A stretch of DNA of 49,440 bases from Flavobacterium hydrocarbonoxydans (GCF_009789235.1 NZ_WSTB01000018.1:1-49440), one strand, 5' to 3'. Counted from the stretch's first letter, positions 1 through 9,032 are shown. Program-made: numbers and translations. The notes: generated by a model from the sequence alone, not told the origin.

Positions 1-376
1 AGCTCTTCATTTAATTTTTATTTTTTGGAGGCTCTTTTTCAAGATTAGACTATTATATGTCAGATAATACATCTGGAAGTACTATGGGAATAGTTATAGA
101 ATTTTTTTTTTTACAGTATTTTATTATTTTATTATTTTGATACTGATATTAATTGAGAGATATAAACATGGTTCTTTTAAAATCTTAATTCTAATTTTAT
201 TGTTTTTACATTGTTTATTTCTTTCTTATTGGATATCTTTTTTTGAATACAAATTGTTTAATGATTCAAAATCATTCACTACCTCGTCAATAACAACCAT
301 ACTACTATATTTTGTATTTGAATTAGGTTTGACTTTTTATGTGGTCAATAGATTGTATAAATCAGAAGACGATTAA
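1..376 (+). pseudogene. Broken, 5'-truncated copy of a small four-helix membrane protein
   Basis: The last ~80 codons (from 137) encode hydrophobic segments and end in the motif YVVNRLYKSEDD, nearly the same C-terminus as the two genes that follow (383-790 and 803-1219). Upstream, the equivalent of the paralogues' N-terminal half is scattered over different frames: one reading frame resembles them before a run of 11 T at 102-112, and the matching frame continues only after a shift. A second frame change seems needed near base 30. The window starts inside the gene. I read it as a decayed first member of a three-gene tandem family; a homopolymer sequencing error is the alternative. No function is known to me. 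Confidence 0.5.
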
Positions 377-382
377 ATTCTA

Positions 383-790
383 ATGAAAAAAATAATATAC
401 ATCGGGTTTTTAATGTTCATTATACATTCTTTTATTTTGATGGGCTTCTTTACTAGAAATACTAATATTCCAGAATATTATCAAGGACTAGATCGTGGAT
501 TATATTCAGCAATTGCATTTTCTATATCGATTATAATATATATTGTTTCGATAATACTGATTATTCTGGAGTATCAAATGAAAACATCTTATAAAAAAGT
601 AATGTTGTTCTTAGTTTTTGGAAATTGCCTTTTAGAATTTTATATTAATTTGGTTTATCAATATCGTTTTTTTACAAAACCAGAATGGTTTAATACTTCA
701 TCAAAAATAATTATCTTATTGTATTTTATATTTGAATTGATTTTGACTTTTTATGTGGTCAATAGATTGTATAAATCAGATGATGATTAG
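383..790 (+). CDS. Small integral membrane protein, tandem paralogue 2
   Basis: A 135-residue, strongly hydrophobic protein with about four predicted membrane helices (near residues 5-24, 42-65, 70-90 and 108-130). It starts MKKIIYIGFLMFIIHS and ends FYVVNRLYKSDDD. The same start and end motifs occur in the next gene and the same end in the broken copy upstream. It lies 7 bases after the upstream copy and 12 before the next, so the three are probably co-transcribed. No catalytic or binding motif is seen. The conserved arginine-lysine patch and acidic tail after the last helix suggest a cytoplasmic C-terminus. I do not recognise the family. Confidence 0.75.
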   Translation: MKKIIYIGFLMFIIHSFILMGFFTRNTNIPEYYQGLDRGLYSAIAFSISIIIYIVSIILIILEYQMKTSYKKVMLFLVFGNCLLEFYINLVYQYRFFTKPEWFNTSSKIIILLYFIFELILTFYVVNRLYKSDDD

Positions 791-802
791 ACTAAAGTAT
801 TA

Positions 803-1219
803 ATGAAAAAATCAGTATACATAGGTTTATTAATGTTCATCATTCATTCATTGGTTTTGTTTATTGTTGTAGCAAAATCAAACGTTTTAGAAACAGAAAA
901 GAGTAGTACACCTGGAAATGGAATTATCTTCTTTGTGGCTTATTTTATAACATTTATAATTTACCTTTTGATTCTTATTTTAGTGTCTATTGAAAAACGA
1001 ATAAAACTTGATTTTAAGTACATCATAATGTTTCTCGTTTTTGGTAATTGTTTACAGCAATTTTATTTAAATTCAATTATACAATATAATATGTTTAATA
1101 GACCTGACCGATTTGATATTTCTTCAATAATAATCATCTTATCCTATTTTATACTTGAATTATGTTTCTCTTTTTATGTGGTGAATAGACTATACAGGGA
1201 GGAAATCGAAAAAAAGTAA
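803..1219 (+). CDS. Small integral membrane protein, tandem paralogue 3
   Basis: A 138-residue protein with about four membrane helices, clearly paralogous to the gene before it: both share MKK-x-(I/V)YIG at the start, the central motif FLVFGNCLxxFYxN, and FYVVNRLY near the end. Here the tail is REEIEKK instead of the acidic end. It closes the tandem array. The 237 bases after it (1220-1456) are AT-rich and contain no gene that I can support. Function unknown. Confidence 0.75.
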   Translation: MKKSVYIGLLMFIIHSLVLFIVVAKSNVLETEKSSTPGNGIIFFVAYFITFIIYLLILILVSIEKRIKLDFKYIIMFLVFGNCLQQFYLNSIIQYNMFNRPDRFDISSIIIILSYFILELCFSFYVVNRLYREEIEKK

Positions 1220-1456
1220 TAAAATTTTCAATATTGATATTCCCCTTATTATTTATTCTATAAGTCCATTAAAAACAGGCAACAAAGCTTTGAATATTCA
1301 AACTGCGACAACAATCCAATTTAAAAATAAACTTAACTTTTAAAACATTAAACAATCCGAAAAACAAAAGCCTTCTTTTAATTTTTTTAAGTATTTTACT
1401 ACTTTTATATATGTTTTTTCTTATATTTATAAATAATTAAAAACATACCATAACCA

Positions 1457-2170
1457 ATGCCATTACCAGAATTAAATCTTTCTTTAGGACTTACCGACAA
1501 TGATGGTTCCGTATTTTATTCAGGACACGGAGAAGGAAAAGTCATTGTTCGTACCGACTCGGCTTTACGTCATCATACGATAACCATCACTATTTCTGAG
1601 CAGGAAGTAGGAACGGTAAACCTCAATACCCACAATAAAAGTGATGAAGCACCATCAGTTATAAGTATTCCAACTTATCAAATGCTGGTGACAGATGACA
1701 AAACAAACGAAACCGAAGTGTATAAAGTAACGCGTGATACCTTTGTTTTTAAAGAACAGAAAACCAAAAAAGGCCTTTGGAGCTTTTTGGGATTAACGTT
1801 TCTTTCGCCTAAAAACTTCCTTTTCGAGAATATTCCGTTCGAACCTTTACATCAGGAATTAGAAACTTTTGATATTTCGAAATACCGAAAACTAAATGTA
1901 GAAGAACTGACTTATACCTTTCAGAAAGACAGACAAACGATTCAGCTTTTTGCGGGTGACATTAATACACTCGAAATTCAGAAAGATGTGAGCTATTTTG
2001 TAATTGTAGATGAAAAAAAAGGACAACGCTTTATTGGTGATATTTTGTATCGCGAAAAAATGCTGAAACTAACTCCAAAAGTGAAACTCCAAGTTGTGAA
2101 ACGTAAAAAAGTTTCGAAAGCCATAGAGACAAACAAAGACGGAAAAATAGACAAATTAATTTACTTGTAA
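1457..2170 (+). CDS. Hypothetical protein at the head of the T6SS-iii remnant operon
   Basis: A 237-residue soluble protein rich in beta-strand-like patterns, with no signal peptide or membrane helix. It starts MPLPELNLSLGL and has a lysine-rich C-terminus. It sits 10 bases before tssE, so it is very likely in the same transcript as tssE and tssF. I do not recognise the family. Position suggests a T6SS-iii accessory part, baseplate partner or effector-linked protein, but nothing in the sequence proves it. It is not Hcp: it is too long and lacks the usual MSFKAKL-type start of Bacteroidetes Hcp. The reading frame is intact although the locus around it is damaged. Confidence 0.7.
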   Translation: MPLPELNLSLGLTDNDGSVFYSGHGEGKVIVRTDSALRHHTITITISEQEVGTVNLNTHNKSDEAPSVISIPTYQMLVTDDKTNETEVYKVTRDTFVFKEQKTKKGLWSFLGLTFLSPKNFLFENIPFEPLHQELETFDISKYRKLNVEELTYTFQKDRQTIQLFAGDINTLEIQKDVSYFVIVDEKKGQRFIGDILYREKMLKLTPKVKLQVVKRKKVSKAIETNKDGKIDKLIYL

Positions 2171-2180
2171 ATTCAGAAAC

Positions 2181-2612
2181 ATGAAAGGTGCTTTTTATAA
2201 ACTTCCTATAAATTTTAATGAAATTCTTCAAAAGAAAGAACTCGAAAAAACTTCTTTGGAGCATTCTATTGCGCAACAAATTATTTTGCTGGCGACCACC
2301 ACTTTTGGCGAATGTAAGTTTGATGAGAACTTTGGTTCGAAAATCTGGGAAATAGATTTTGATTTATTGATGAACGAAAATACACTCAAAGAAATCATTT
2401 CGAAAACCATGAAACAATCGCTTTTGTTGCACGAAAACCGAATTAAGGTCAACGAAATAAAAGTAGAATTGTCTGAAATAAAATTTAGCATTCAGAATGT
2501 AAAAAGAGCCAAAAAAAGAGTTGATATTAGGATTGAAGCAACCGTAAAAAGCACCAACAGACCTTTTGATTTTAGCGGTTACTTTTTTGTAGGACCATTG
2601 TCTTACCGATAA
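2181..2612 (+). CDS. tssE: T6SS baseplate wedge protein TssE (gp25-like)
   Basis: A 143-residue protein with the GPW/gp25 family signature: FGECKFDENFGSKIWEIDFD around residues 41-60 matches the FGCxxWExDF-type core of T6SS TssE and phage gp25 wedge proteins, followed by a helix and a beta hairpin. TssE builds the baseplate wedge together with TssF and TssG at the membrane end of the contractile sheath. The gene lies between the unknown 237-residue protein and tssF, as expected for a baseplate operon. Its frame is intact and its length normal. With tssC and clpV truncated next door, the protein may no longer work in a complete machine. Confidence 0.8.
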   Translation: MKGAFYKLPINFNEILQKKELEKTSLEHSIAQQIILLATTTFGECKFDENFGSKIWEIDFDLLMNENTLKEIISKTMKQSLLLHENRIKVNEIKVELSEIKFSIQNVKRAKKRVDIRIEATVKSTNRPFDFSGYFFVGPLSYR

Positions 2613-2681
2613 TAAAAATTGATTTTTAGGATGACATAATCCTTTAATCTAAATAAAAAAATTAACAAGAGAGAACGATTT

Positions 2682-4520
2682 ATGAGACAAGAAAGAATAA
2701 AAGACAGAGTGCTAAAAAGAGCCGCCAGAGCATGGGGTTTTACAGATGTTGAAATGGAAACCTCTTTTGACCCAATAGTCGGAATGTTACTGAATGCGGT
2801 ATCGTATGAGTTAGAAAAAGTAGCCCACGAACTCGAAGATTCTAAAACCCGTGTGGTAGAACGAGTGCTCGAAATCATGTTTCCTGAGGTAAACTCTGGG
2901 GCAAAACCTACAAGAGCGATTGTACATGCTATTCCGATAGAGAATAACGCACATGTTTCGCTCAAAAATCAATTAAGCGTAAGCCGTAGAATACATAATA
3001 TCTACAATCCTTTGCAGCCTATTTTCAAAAACGTAATTTTATCGCCAACACTTGAAGTTAAATTATCTTCAAGCTCTATAAAATATGTAGCTTTCGAACG
3101 AAATTTATTCGAAATAAACAATGTTTTTTATAAAGATACCGTTCGAAATTACAATCAGACATTGCCTTCCGGCGAAGTTATTCTTTGTGTCGAATTATTG
3201 AACCAAAATGTAACCGAAGTTGAAGATTTACAAATCTACATTGATATTAAAAATACGCATCAAAAAGAAATTTTTCATTATTATTTAAAACAAATGAAAT
3301 GTTTTCATGATGATGTAGAAATTCAGGTACAGGAAGGCTACAATGTTCCCGTAAATTCCTTGGATATCGAGAATATTATCAATCGAAATTATACGCACCT
3401 AAGCGAAATTTCTCAAGAAGTAAACGAATTTTATTTTAATAACTTTTATACTTTAAAAGGAACAATTCAGCATAAAAAAATTACCGATTATAGTGCGAAA
3501 TACAGCGCTTTTGAAGAAATAACAAAAGACAATCAGAACAAAATTATCTGGCTTAAATTTATTTTTCCAGAATCGCTAGTCCCTGAAATACTTGATAATG
3601 TAAGTTTTACCACAAACTGCTTTCCCGTAATCAATAAAGCACTTCATACACTTTCTCGCACTTTTGGAAACTTCTTATCCTACGTTCCGTTAGAAACAGG
3701 TAATGATGTTTTTCTGGATCTCGATGCTGTTGTTGACCCTATCAATCGTCATTACGAAATAAAAGAATTCCAGGATGGTAGTGTTATCGAAGAAGGAAAT
3801 GCTGCTTTAAGATCAGGCGGTGTGTCAAGATTCGACTCCAGAACGGCCTCCGAGTTGTTGCAAAATGTACTCGATTTATTAAAAGACGAAAGTTCTTCAT
3901 TCGCTGGTTTAGGAAAAGATTTTATGAATAGCGCTCTGGTCGAAATCAATCAGCTTTTAGCATCGGTAGAACAGCAGGCTAAAGAAAGTAATTTTACCAA
4001 AAGTAGCGCACCCTACATCATGATTCGTCCAAGATTAGACGAGGCTTTTGGTAAAAATTTCACTATTACTTATTGGTCAACTTGTGCCGAACAGGGAAAT
4101 GATATCAAAGCCGGAACTTATTTAGATGCTGGGGCTGATTTGGCTTTTGTCTCTACAAATGCAGTTTTGGTTACCAATACCGTTGGTGGTGTAAACAAAC
4201 AAAGCAACAAAGACCGAATTCTTGCTTATCGAAATGCCTTGCTTACAAGGGGCAGAATTGTAACTTTTGCCGACATTAAAGCTTTTGGTTTTAATCATTT
4301 TAAAAGTAGTATTGCTGAAATTAAAATCGAAAAAGGAACCCGTAAAGAAATCTCTACCAAAGCAGGATTTAGCAGAACGGTTGATATCTTTTTAAAAACA
4401 AATCCCGAAGAAAGAAAACATTTATCGGATAGCGAATGGGAATATTTATGCGATAGTTTTATGAAAAACTTACAACAACGCTCCTCAAATGTTTTTCCGT
4501 ATCGTTTGATTATGGAGTGA
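2682..4520 (+). CDS. tssF: T6SS baseplate protein TssF
   Basis: A 612-residue protein with the typical TssF start: a basic N-terminus, then PIVGMLLNAVSYELEKVAHELEDS and the V-E-R-(V/L)-(L/M)-E-(I/L)-M-F-P region of the family (residues ~28-70). The C-terminus (R-N-A-L-L-T-R-G-R-I-V-T near residue 520 and VFPYRLIME at the end) also fits Bacteroidetes TssF. TssF pairs with TssG and TssE to form the wedge of the T6SS baseplate. Length is normal and there is no frameshift. TssG, usually the next gene, is missing; a palindromic repeat and a reversed clpV fragment follow instead, so the operon was cut just after this gene. Confidence 0.8.
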   Translation: MRQERIKDRVLKRAARAWGFTDVEMETSFDPIVGMLLNAVSYELEKVAHELEDSKTRVVERVLEIMFPEVNSGAKPTRAIVHAIPIENNAHVSLKNQLSVSRRIHNIYNPLQPIFKNVILSPTLEVKLSSSSIKYVAFERNLFEINNVFYKDTVRNYNQTLPSGEVILCVELLNQNVTEVEDLQIYIDIKNTHQKEIFHYYLKQMKCFHDDVEIQVQEGYNVPVNSLDIENIINRNYTHLSEISQEVNEFYFNNFYTLKGTIQHKKITDYSAKYSAFEEITKDNQNKIIWLKFIFPESLVPEILDNVSFTTNCFPVINKALHTLSRTFGNFLSYVPLETGNDVFLDLDAVVDPINRHYEIKEFQDGSVIEEGNAALRSGGVSRFDSRTASELLQNVLDLLKDESSSFAGLGKDFMNSALVEINQLLASVEQQAKESNFTKSSAPYIMIRPRLDEAFGKNFTITYWSTCAEQGNDIKAGTYLDAGADLAFVSTNAVLVTNTVGGVNKQSNKDRILAYRNALLTRGRIVTFADIKAFGFNHFKSSIAEIKIEKGTRKEISTKAGFSRTVDIFLKTNPEERKHLSDSEWEYLCDSFMKNLQQRSSNVFPYRLIME

Positions 4521-4555
4521 AGATTCAACGCAAAGTTTTTGTGATTCTTTAAACG

Positions 4556-4648
4556 CAAAGTTTGTCATTCCGTAGGAATCTCAAGCCGCTACTGAAATTT
4601 GCTTTGTAGCATTACTTTACTAGGATTTCTATGAAATGACAAACTTTT
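4556..4648. repeat. Palindromic intergenic element (REP/MITE-like)
   Basis: The left arm (about 4557-4580, reading AAAGTTTGTCATTCCGTAGG and on) is matched by the reverse complement of 4622-4648 with only a few mismatches. The element can thus form a long stem with about 40 bases between the arms. It fills the gap between tssF and the reversed clpV fragment, next to the rearranged part of the locus. The core TTTGTCATT-C-GTAGGAATC resembles elements that recur in flavobacterial intergenic regions; that comparison is from memory. It may also act as a terminator for both converging genes. Confidence 0.65.
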
Positions 4649-4658
4649 TAAATAAAAA

Positions 4659-5690
4659 TTAAACTTTCTCAGATTCAACCTCAGCGTGTACCCATTTTAC
4701 TTCTCCGTCTTCAATAAAAACAGTCATGGTGTCACCGTCTTTTACTTCGCCAGAAATAATTTTTTTAGCCAAAGGTCTCCTCAGGTGACTTCTGATAATA
4801 CTTTTTATTGGTCTTGCTCCGTATTTGGCATTGTATCCGTTTTCGGCTAAGTATAACTTGGCTTCCATCGGAATTTCGACTTTTATATTGATGTTTTTCA
4901 GCAAGTCCATGAATTCTTTTTTCAGGTGAACTTCAAAAATTTTCAGGGCATTCTGCTTGCTAATTGGCGCAAACGGAATAATTTCGGTTAACCTTCCTAA
5001 AAATTCTGGTCTGAAGAAACGCGCCATAATTTCCATCAAAGAAGTTGACGTTGGTATCAATCCGCTGTTGAAGGTTTCTACAATATGGTCGGCTCCAATA
5101 TTCGAAGTAAATAAAATAATTGCGTTAGAAAAATCACCTTCCTTCCCTAGCCTGTCATGCAATTTTCCTTCGTCCATAATTTGCAAAAAGACATCATAAA
5201 CAGAGGTATGCGCTTTTTCGATTTCGTCAAACAAAACAATCGAATAGGGTTTTTGACGAATTTTATTTACCAACAAACCACCTTCTTCATAACCCACATA
5301 TCCAGGAGGCGCTCCGTAAAGTAAAGCTGCCGAATGCTCTTCTTTAAACTCTGACATATCAAAACGAATAATTGCATTTTCGTCCTGAAAAAGAAATTCT
5401 GCCAGACTTTTGGCCAATTCTGTTTTTCCTGTTCCTGTTGGCCCAAGAAAAAAGAACGATGCAATTGGCTGACCCGCTTTGCTCAATCCAGAACGCGATT
5501 CTAAAATAGAACCCGCAATAGTGGCAATACAATGATCCTGACCAATAACCCTTCGGCTCAAAACATCTTCAATAGTATTCAATTTTTGTTTTTCTTCTTC
5601 TTTTAATTTTCCTGCAGGAATTCCTCGAAGGAACTCAAAACTTGAATCCTGACAGAAAAGCGAGAAGAAAAATCTTTTTAGGCGAAGCAA
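4659..5690 (-). pseudogene. tssH: C-terminal fragment of the T6SS ATPase ClpV/TssH
   Basis: The 343-codon frame encodes the second AAA+ module of a ClpB/ClpV disaggregase: GIPAGKLKEEEKQKL linker, RVIGQDHC, Walker A GPTGTGKTELAKSL, Walker B VLFDEIEKAH, sensor 1 LFTSNIGAD and sensor 2 YGARPIKSIIRS. A full ClpV has about 850 residues, so the N-terminal domain and first ATPase module (about 520 residues) are missing. Homology stops at about base 5626. The first ~21 codons (5627-5690) are merely antisense to tssC, so the apparent start is accidental. ClpV recycles contracted sheaths, and this fragment could not form a normal double-ring hexamer. It is probably dead, unless an error joined two contigs. 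Confidence 0.85.
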
Positions 5691-6859
5691 ACAAAGCCAA
5701 AGAAAGAGAAATATTGATGAAAACGCTGGAATTATGGGTTTCTGTTTTAAACAACAACGAAGCGATTACCGATATGGTGGCGCAATGCGAAGATAAAAGC
5801 AAAGAATCTGAAGCATTATTGAAGAAAAACTTAGCAAAAGCGGTTGAAGAAACAAGAGAAATAGAAGCGGCTTACAGAACTATTGCTTTGTTCTTTAAAA
5901 ATACTGAAACGGATAAAGTAAAAAATCTTACGATTGTAAATGCTGATTTAGAGCAGTTAAAAGATCTTGACAATACTCGTTTTATCGATGCTATTCATGC
6001 CGAATTGGTTGACAACTACGATCGTTTAGACCTAAAAAACAACTACGGAATTTTGGTTATTCCAGGTTATTTAGGTTCTAATAAAGTTGTTGAGAAATGG
6101 GCGAAAATTGCACACGAAAACAAAGTAATGTTGGTGACAGATTTCGAACATTTAGATGAACCGGATGATGTAATGGAAATGTTTGATGCAGCTTACTTAA
6201 CTGGTGGAGAAGTTTATCGTTCTAACGTATTGATGACTTGTAACTGGTTGGTAGGTCGTGGAAGATTTGAGCAAATCGAAGAAACGGACGATTTATACGT
6301 TGCGCCTTCTGCGGCTCTTGCTGGAAAAATCTACAAAACATTGATGTCGCAAGTTACTGCGGGTAAAAAATTTGGTGGAATCAACGAAGTTGACGGAGTG
6401 AAATTTGACCTTAAGAAAAGTGAAATCGCCAATCTTGAAAACATGGGGCTTGTGCCAATGGTAAACGAGTACGGAAAAGTGATGGCGTTCTCGGCTAAAA
6501 CACTTTTTAGCGGTGATAACCTAGGTTTACAAACGTATTCTGTAGTTCGTGTATTTGATTATGTGACTAAAGTTTTGATGGATTTCTTGAACCGTCGTGC
6601 TTTCGAAAACTTTACTGCTAAAACACGTAAAGAAATCATGGGTCAGATTGTAAGTTTCCTTGACGGAATTACTGGTCCGGACAAATTAATCGAGAATTTC
6701 GAAATTCGTCGTTTTGAGCAAGATCCTATCCAAAAGGATAGAATTTATGTTGATATTCACATGAAACCTTATTTCCCTGCAAAAAACTTCCTTATCAAAA
6801 TGGACGGTCAAAAAGGGGATGACGGCACAGAATGGGATACTGATTACGAACAAAAATAA
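5627..6859 (+). pseudogene. tssC: 5'-truncated T6SS sheath subunit TssC
   Basis: About 405 codons of a T6SS-iii large sheath protein: NLNPDRKARRKIFLGE near the start, then the conserved sheath core (YGILVIPGYLGSNKVVEKW, GRGRFEQIEE, NRRAFENFTAKTRKEI) and the C-terminal DIHMKPYFPAKNFLIKM. Intact T6SS-iii TssC proteins are about 450 residues, so roughly 50 N-terminal residues, needed to interlock with TssB, are lost. The only start near the breakpoint is TTG at 5642; the frame is open further upstream but there it reads clpV antisense. Codons for GTQNLNP suggest homology reaches back to about base 5627. No tssB precedes it. A terminator follows the stop. Confidence 0.8.
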
Positions 6860-6874
6860 ACTGTTCAAAAAAAC

Positions 6875-6914
6875 AAAAAAGGAAACATCAGCTCCAAATC
6901 TGTTTCCTTTTTTT
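6875..6914 (+). terminator. Rho-independent terminator after tssC
   Basis: AAAAAAGGAAACA at 6875-6887 pairs with TGTTTCCTTTTTTT at 6901-6914 across a 13-base loop, ending in a run of T. It would stop transcription leaving the tssC fragment. Confidence 0.8.
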
Positions 6915-6964
6915 ATAAAAATAATATTGATCTGTTGAATGGTCAAACCAAATAATTCAAACTC

Positions 6965-7483
6965 ATGAGGCTATTTAAAATTTTACTTTTAATCCTTTTT
7001 ATCACTTTTTCCAGTACTCTAAATGCACAAAAGAAAACGCCTTTAGATACTATAAATTGTAATCTTTTTCAAAATGATTTTCTTTTAAAAGGAAAACATT
7101 TTGCCAGTACGCGCCCTATTTTATTGCGTGTTTTTAATGAAGATTATGAATATGCCGCACTACAGCTCGGAAAAAGAAAACGTAAAATTTTCCTCTATTT
7201 TAAAATTTTCACCGATAATGTTTGTGTCAAACAAAAGCAGCCATTGGAACTCTATTTCGAAAATGGCGATCTATATGTTTTAAAAAATAAATTTAAAGTG
7301 AATTGTGATGGAACTGCCGCTTTGCAACTTTCTAAAAAAGACATTAAAAAAATAAACGCTAATAAAATCAATAAAATAAAACTTTTTACCCTCGAAAAGG
7401 ATTATGATTTTAGCCCAACTGATACCGATAATATTACTTTGAAAAACTATTTGGCTTGTTTGAAATATTACAAGATTAAATAA
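6965..7483 (+). CDS. Secreted hypothetical protein
   Basis: A 172-residue protein that starts MRLFKILLLILFITFSSTLNAQ, a clear Sec signal peptide with cleavage expected after NA (residue 21). The mature part is lysine-rich, with alternating hydrophobic residues suggesting a small beta-rich fold, and two cysteines (C-V-K and C-D-G) that could form a disulfide in the periplasm. I do not recognise a domain. It stands alone between two terminators (6875-6914 and 7485-7521), facing the superoxide dismutase gene. Confidence 0.7.
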   Translation: MRLFKILLLILFITFSSTLNAQKKTPLDTINCNLFQNDFLLKGKHFASTRPILLRVFNEDYEYAALQLGKRKRKIFLYFKIFTDNVCVKQKQPLELYFENGDLYVLKNKFKVNCDGTAALQLSKKDIKKINANKINKIKLFTLEKDYDFSPTDTDNITLKNYLACLKYYKIK

Positions 7484-7484
7484 A

Positions 7485-7521
7485 AAAACCCGATTAATTC
7501 ATTACGAACTAATCGGGTTTT
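7485..7521. terminator. Bidirectional terminator between two convergent genes
   Basis: AAAACCCGATTA at 7485-7496 is perfectly complementary to TAATCGGGTTTT at 7510-7521, with A and T runs outside the stem. It serves both the secreted hypothetical protein (plus) and sod (minus). Confidence 0.85.
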
Positions 7522-7539
7522 GTTTTATAGAAAAGAAGA

Positions 7540-8148
7540 TTATTTGTCTAAAGCAAATCTTCTTGCAACTTCTGTCCAGTTGATTACACTGAAGAAAGCT
7601 TCGATATAATCAGGTCTTCTGTTTTGGTAGTTTAAGTAGTAAGCATGCTCCCAAACATCCATTCCTAAGATTGGAGTTCCACCGCAACCAACTTCTGGCA
7701 TTAATGGGTTGTCTTGATTTGGAGTTCCGCAAACATCTAATTTTCCACCTTTGTGAACACATAACCAAGCCCATCCTGAACCAAATTGTGTTGCTCCGGC
7801 TTTAGCAAATTTTGCTTTAAACTCTTCGAAAGTTCCAAAAGAAGCTTCGATTGCAGCCAATAAATCTCCTGTTGGTAATCCGCCTCCGTTTGGAGTCATT
7901 ACTGTCCAGAACAGATTGTGGTTGTAAAAACCTCCACCATTGTTACGAACTGCAGCATTTCCTTTATCTAAGTTGATTAAGATGTTCTCGATAGTTTTTC
8001 CTTCTAAATCTGTTCCTGCAATAGCTGCATTAAGATTTGTAGTGTAAGCATTATGATGTTTTGAATGGTGAATTTCCATTGTACGTGCATCAATATGTGG
8101 TTCTAATGCATCATATGCATAAGGTAATTGTGGTAATTCAAAAGCCAT
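7540..8148 (-). CDS. sodA: Superoxide dismutase, Fe/Mn family
   Basis: A 202-residue protein, normal for the family. It converts superoxide to hydrogen peroxide and oxygen in the cytosol. The metal-binding set is visible: His in EIHHSKHHNAY near residue 27, His in FYNHNLFW near residue 75, and the Asp/His pair in GMDVWEHAYYLNY near residues 163-167. The mid-region GGGFYNHNLFW and AWLCV-x-K also fit. Metal preference (iron, manganese or either) cannot be decided from this. No signal peptide. Single gene with its own terminator (7485-7521) and a consensus -7 box 36 bases upstream. Confidence 0.93.
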   Translation of the reverse strand: MAFELPQLPYAYDALEPHIDARTMEIHHSKHHNAYTTNLNAAIAGTDLEGKTIENILINLDKGNAAVRNNGGGFYNHNLFWTVMTPNGGGLPTGDLLAAIEASFGTFEEFKAKFAKAGATQFGSGWAWLCVHKGGKLDVCGTPNQDNPLMPEVGCGGTPILGMDVWEHAYYLNYQNRRPDYIEAFFSVINWTEVARRFALDK

Positions 8149-8183
8149 GATATTTATGATTTTATGATTTATAATAATTTATC

Positions 8184-8191
8184 CAAATTTA
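8184..8191 (-). promoter_or_regulatory. Predicted -7 box of the sod promoter
   Basis: On the minus strand this reads TAAATTTG, an exact match to the Bacteroidetes -7 consensus TAnnTTTG, 36 bases before the sod start codon. I see no clear -33 TTG partner. Confidence 0.45.
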
Positions 8192-8286
8192 TACATTTAA
8201 CTTTGGAATAGAAAATACTATTTAGTTATAATTGAATTTAATTAATTGATAATTTGCTAATTTACGACTTAATTATCTGTAAATCT

Positions 8287-8961
8287 TTATTTTCCGTTAA
8301 AAGTAGTCATTGTATTTTCTAATCCGGCTGTTCCAAATGATTTGATAATTTCTGAAGCAACTTCTAAACGCTCCGGTAATTTTGCATTTTCTTCGGCATC
8401 CCAATCGCCTAAAACATAATCTACTTGCTGGCCTTTTTTGAACTGATCACTGATTCCAAATCTGAAACGGGTATACTGTTGGGTATTCAAAACCAAATTA
8501 ATATTTTTCAGTCCGTTATGGCCACCGTCGCTTCCTTTTGGTTTGATTCTAATAGTTCCGAAAGACAGATTTAAGTCATCCGTAATAACTAAAATATTCT
8601 CTAACGGAATATTTTCTTTGTCCATCCAATATTTTACGGCTTTACCACTCAAGTTCATATAAGTGTTTGGCTTTAGCAAGAAAAAAGTTCTTCCTTTGAA
8701 TTTATATTCGGCCACAGCTCCTAATTTTGCTGTTTCGAAAGTTATACCTTCTTTTCTGGCTAAAAAATCCAGCACCTTAAATCCGATGTTATGTCTTGTA
8801 TTTACGTATTCGGCTCCGATGTTACCTAGTCCTACGATTAAATATTTTTTACTCACGCTTATTATATGGTTTTTTTGGTGTTCGTGAACCTCCGGTTTCA
8901 TATTGTCTGTGTTCTCTTCTTTTTTTGTTGATGAAAACAGCTTTTCTATCCATTTTATCAT
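8287..8961 (-). CDS. pth: Peptidyl-tRNA hydrolase
   Basis: A 224-residue enzyme that frees tRNA from peptidyl-tRNAs dropped by stalled ribosomes. Family motifs are complete: YLIVGLGNIGAEYVNTRHNIGF with the catalytic Asn and His (about residues 40-62), KPNTYMNLSGKAV, and DDLNLSFGTIRIKPKGSDGG followed by HNGLKNI. An extra N-terminal stretch of about 38 residues, charged and probably disordered, precedes the enzyme domain. I kept the long start because no good start codon lies just before the YLIVGLG motif. It stands alone; 138 bases separate it from sod. Confidence 0.93.
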   Translation of the reverse strand: MIKWIEKLFSSTKKEENTDNMKPEVHEHQKNHIISVSKKYLIVGLGNIGAEYVNTRHNIGFKVLDFLARKEGITFETAKLGAVAEYKFKGRTFFLLKPNTYMNLSGKAVKYWMDKENIPLENILVITDDLNLSFGTIRIKPKGSDGGHNGLKNINLVLNTQQYTRFRFGISDQFKKGQQVDYVLGDWDAEENAKLPERLEVASEIIKSFGTAGLENTMTTFNGK

Positions 8962-9032
8962 GTTACAAAAATAAGGTTAATTCGATAATTGACCTATTGC
9001 CTGAAAAAAAATGTCTTTTACAATTAAAATTT

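Noticed and set aside
5611..5625. CCTGCAGG followed by GAATTC next to the clpV/tssC junction looks like a cloning polylinker.
   Set aside because: The bases encode the conserved ClpV motif GIPAGK on the minus strand, so the sites are explained by the gene. It is still worth a long-read check of the join.
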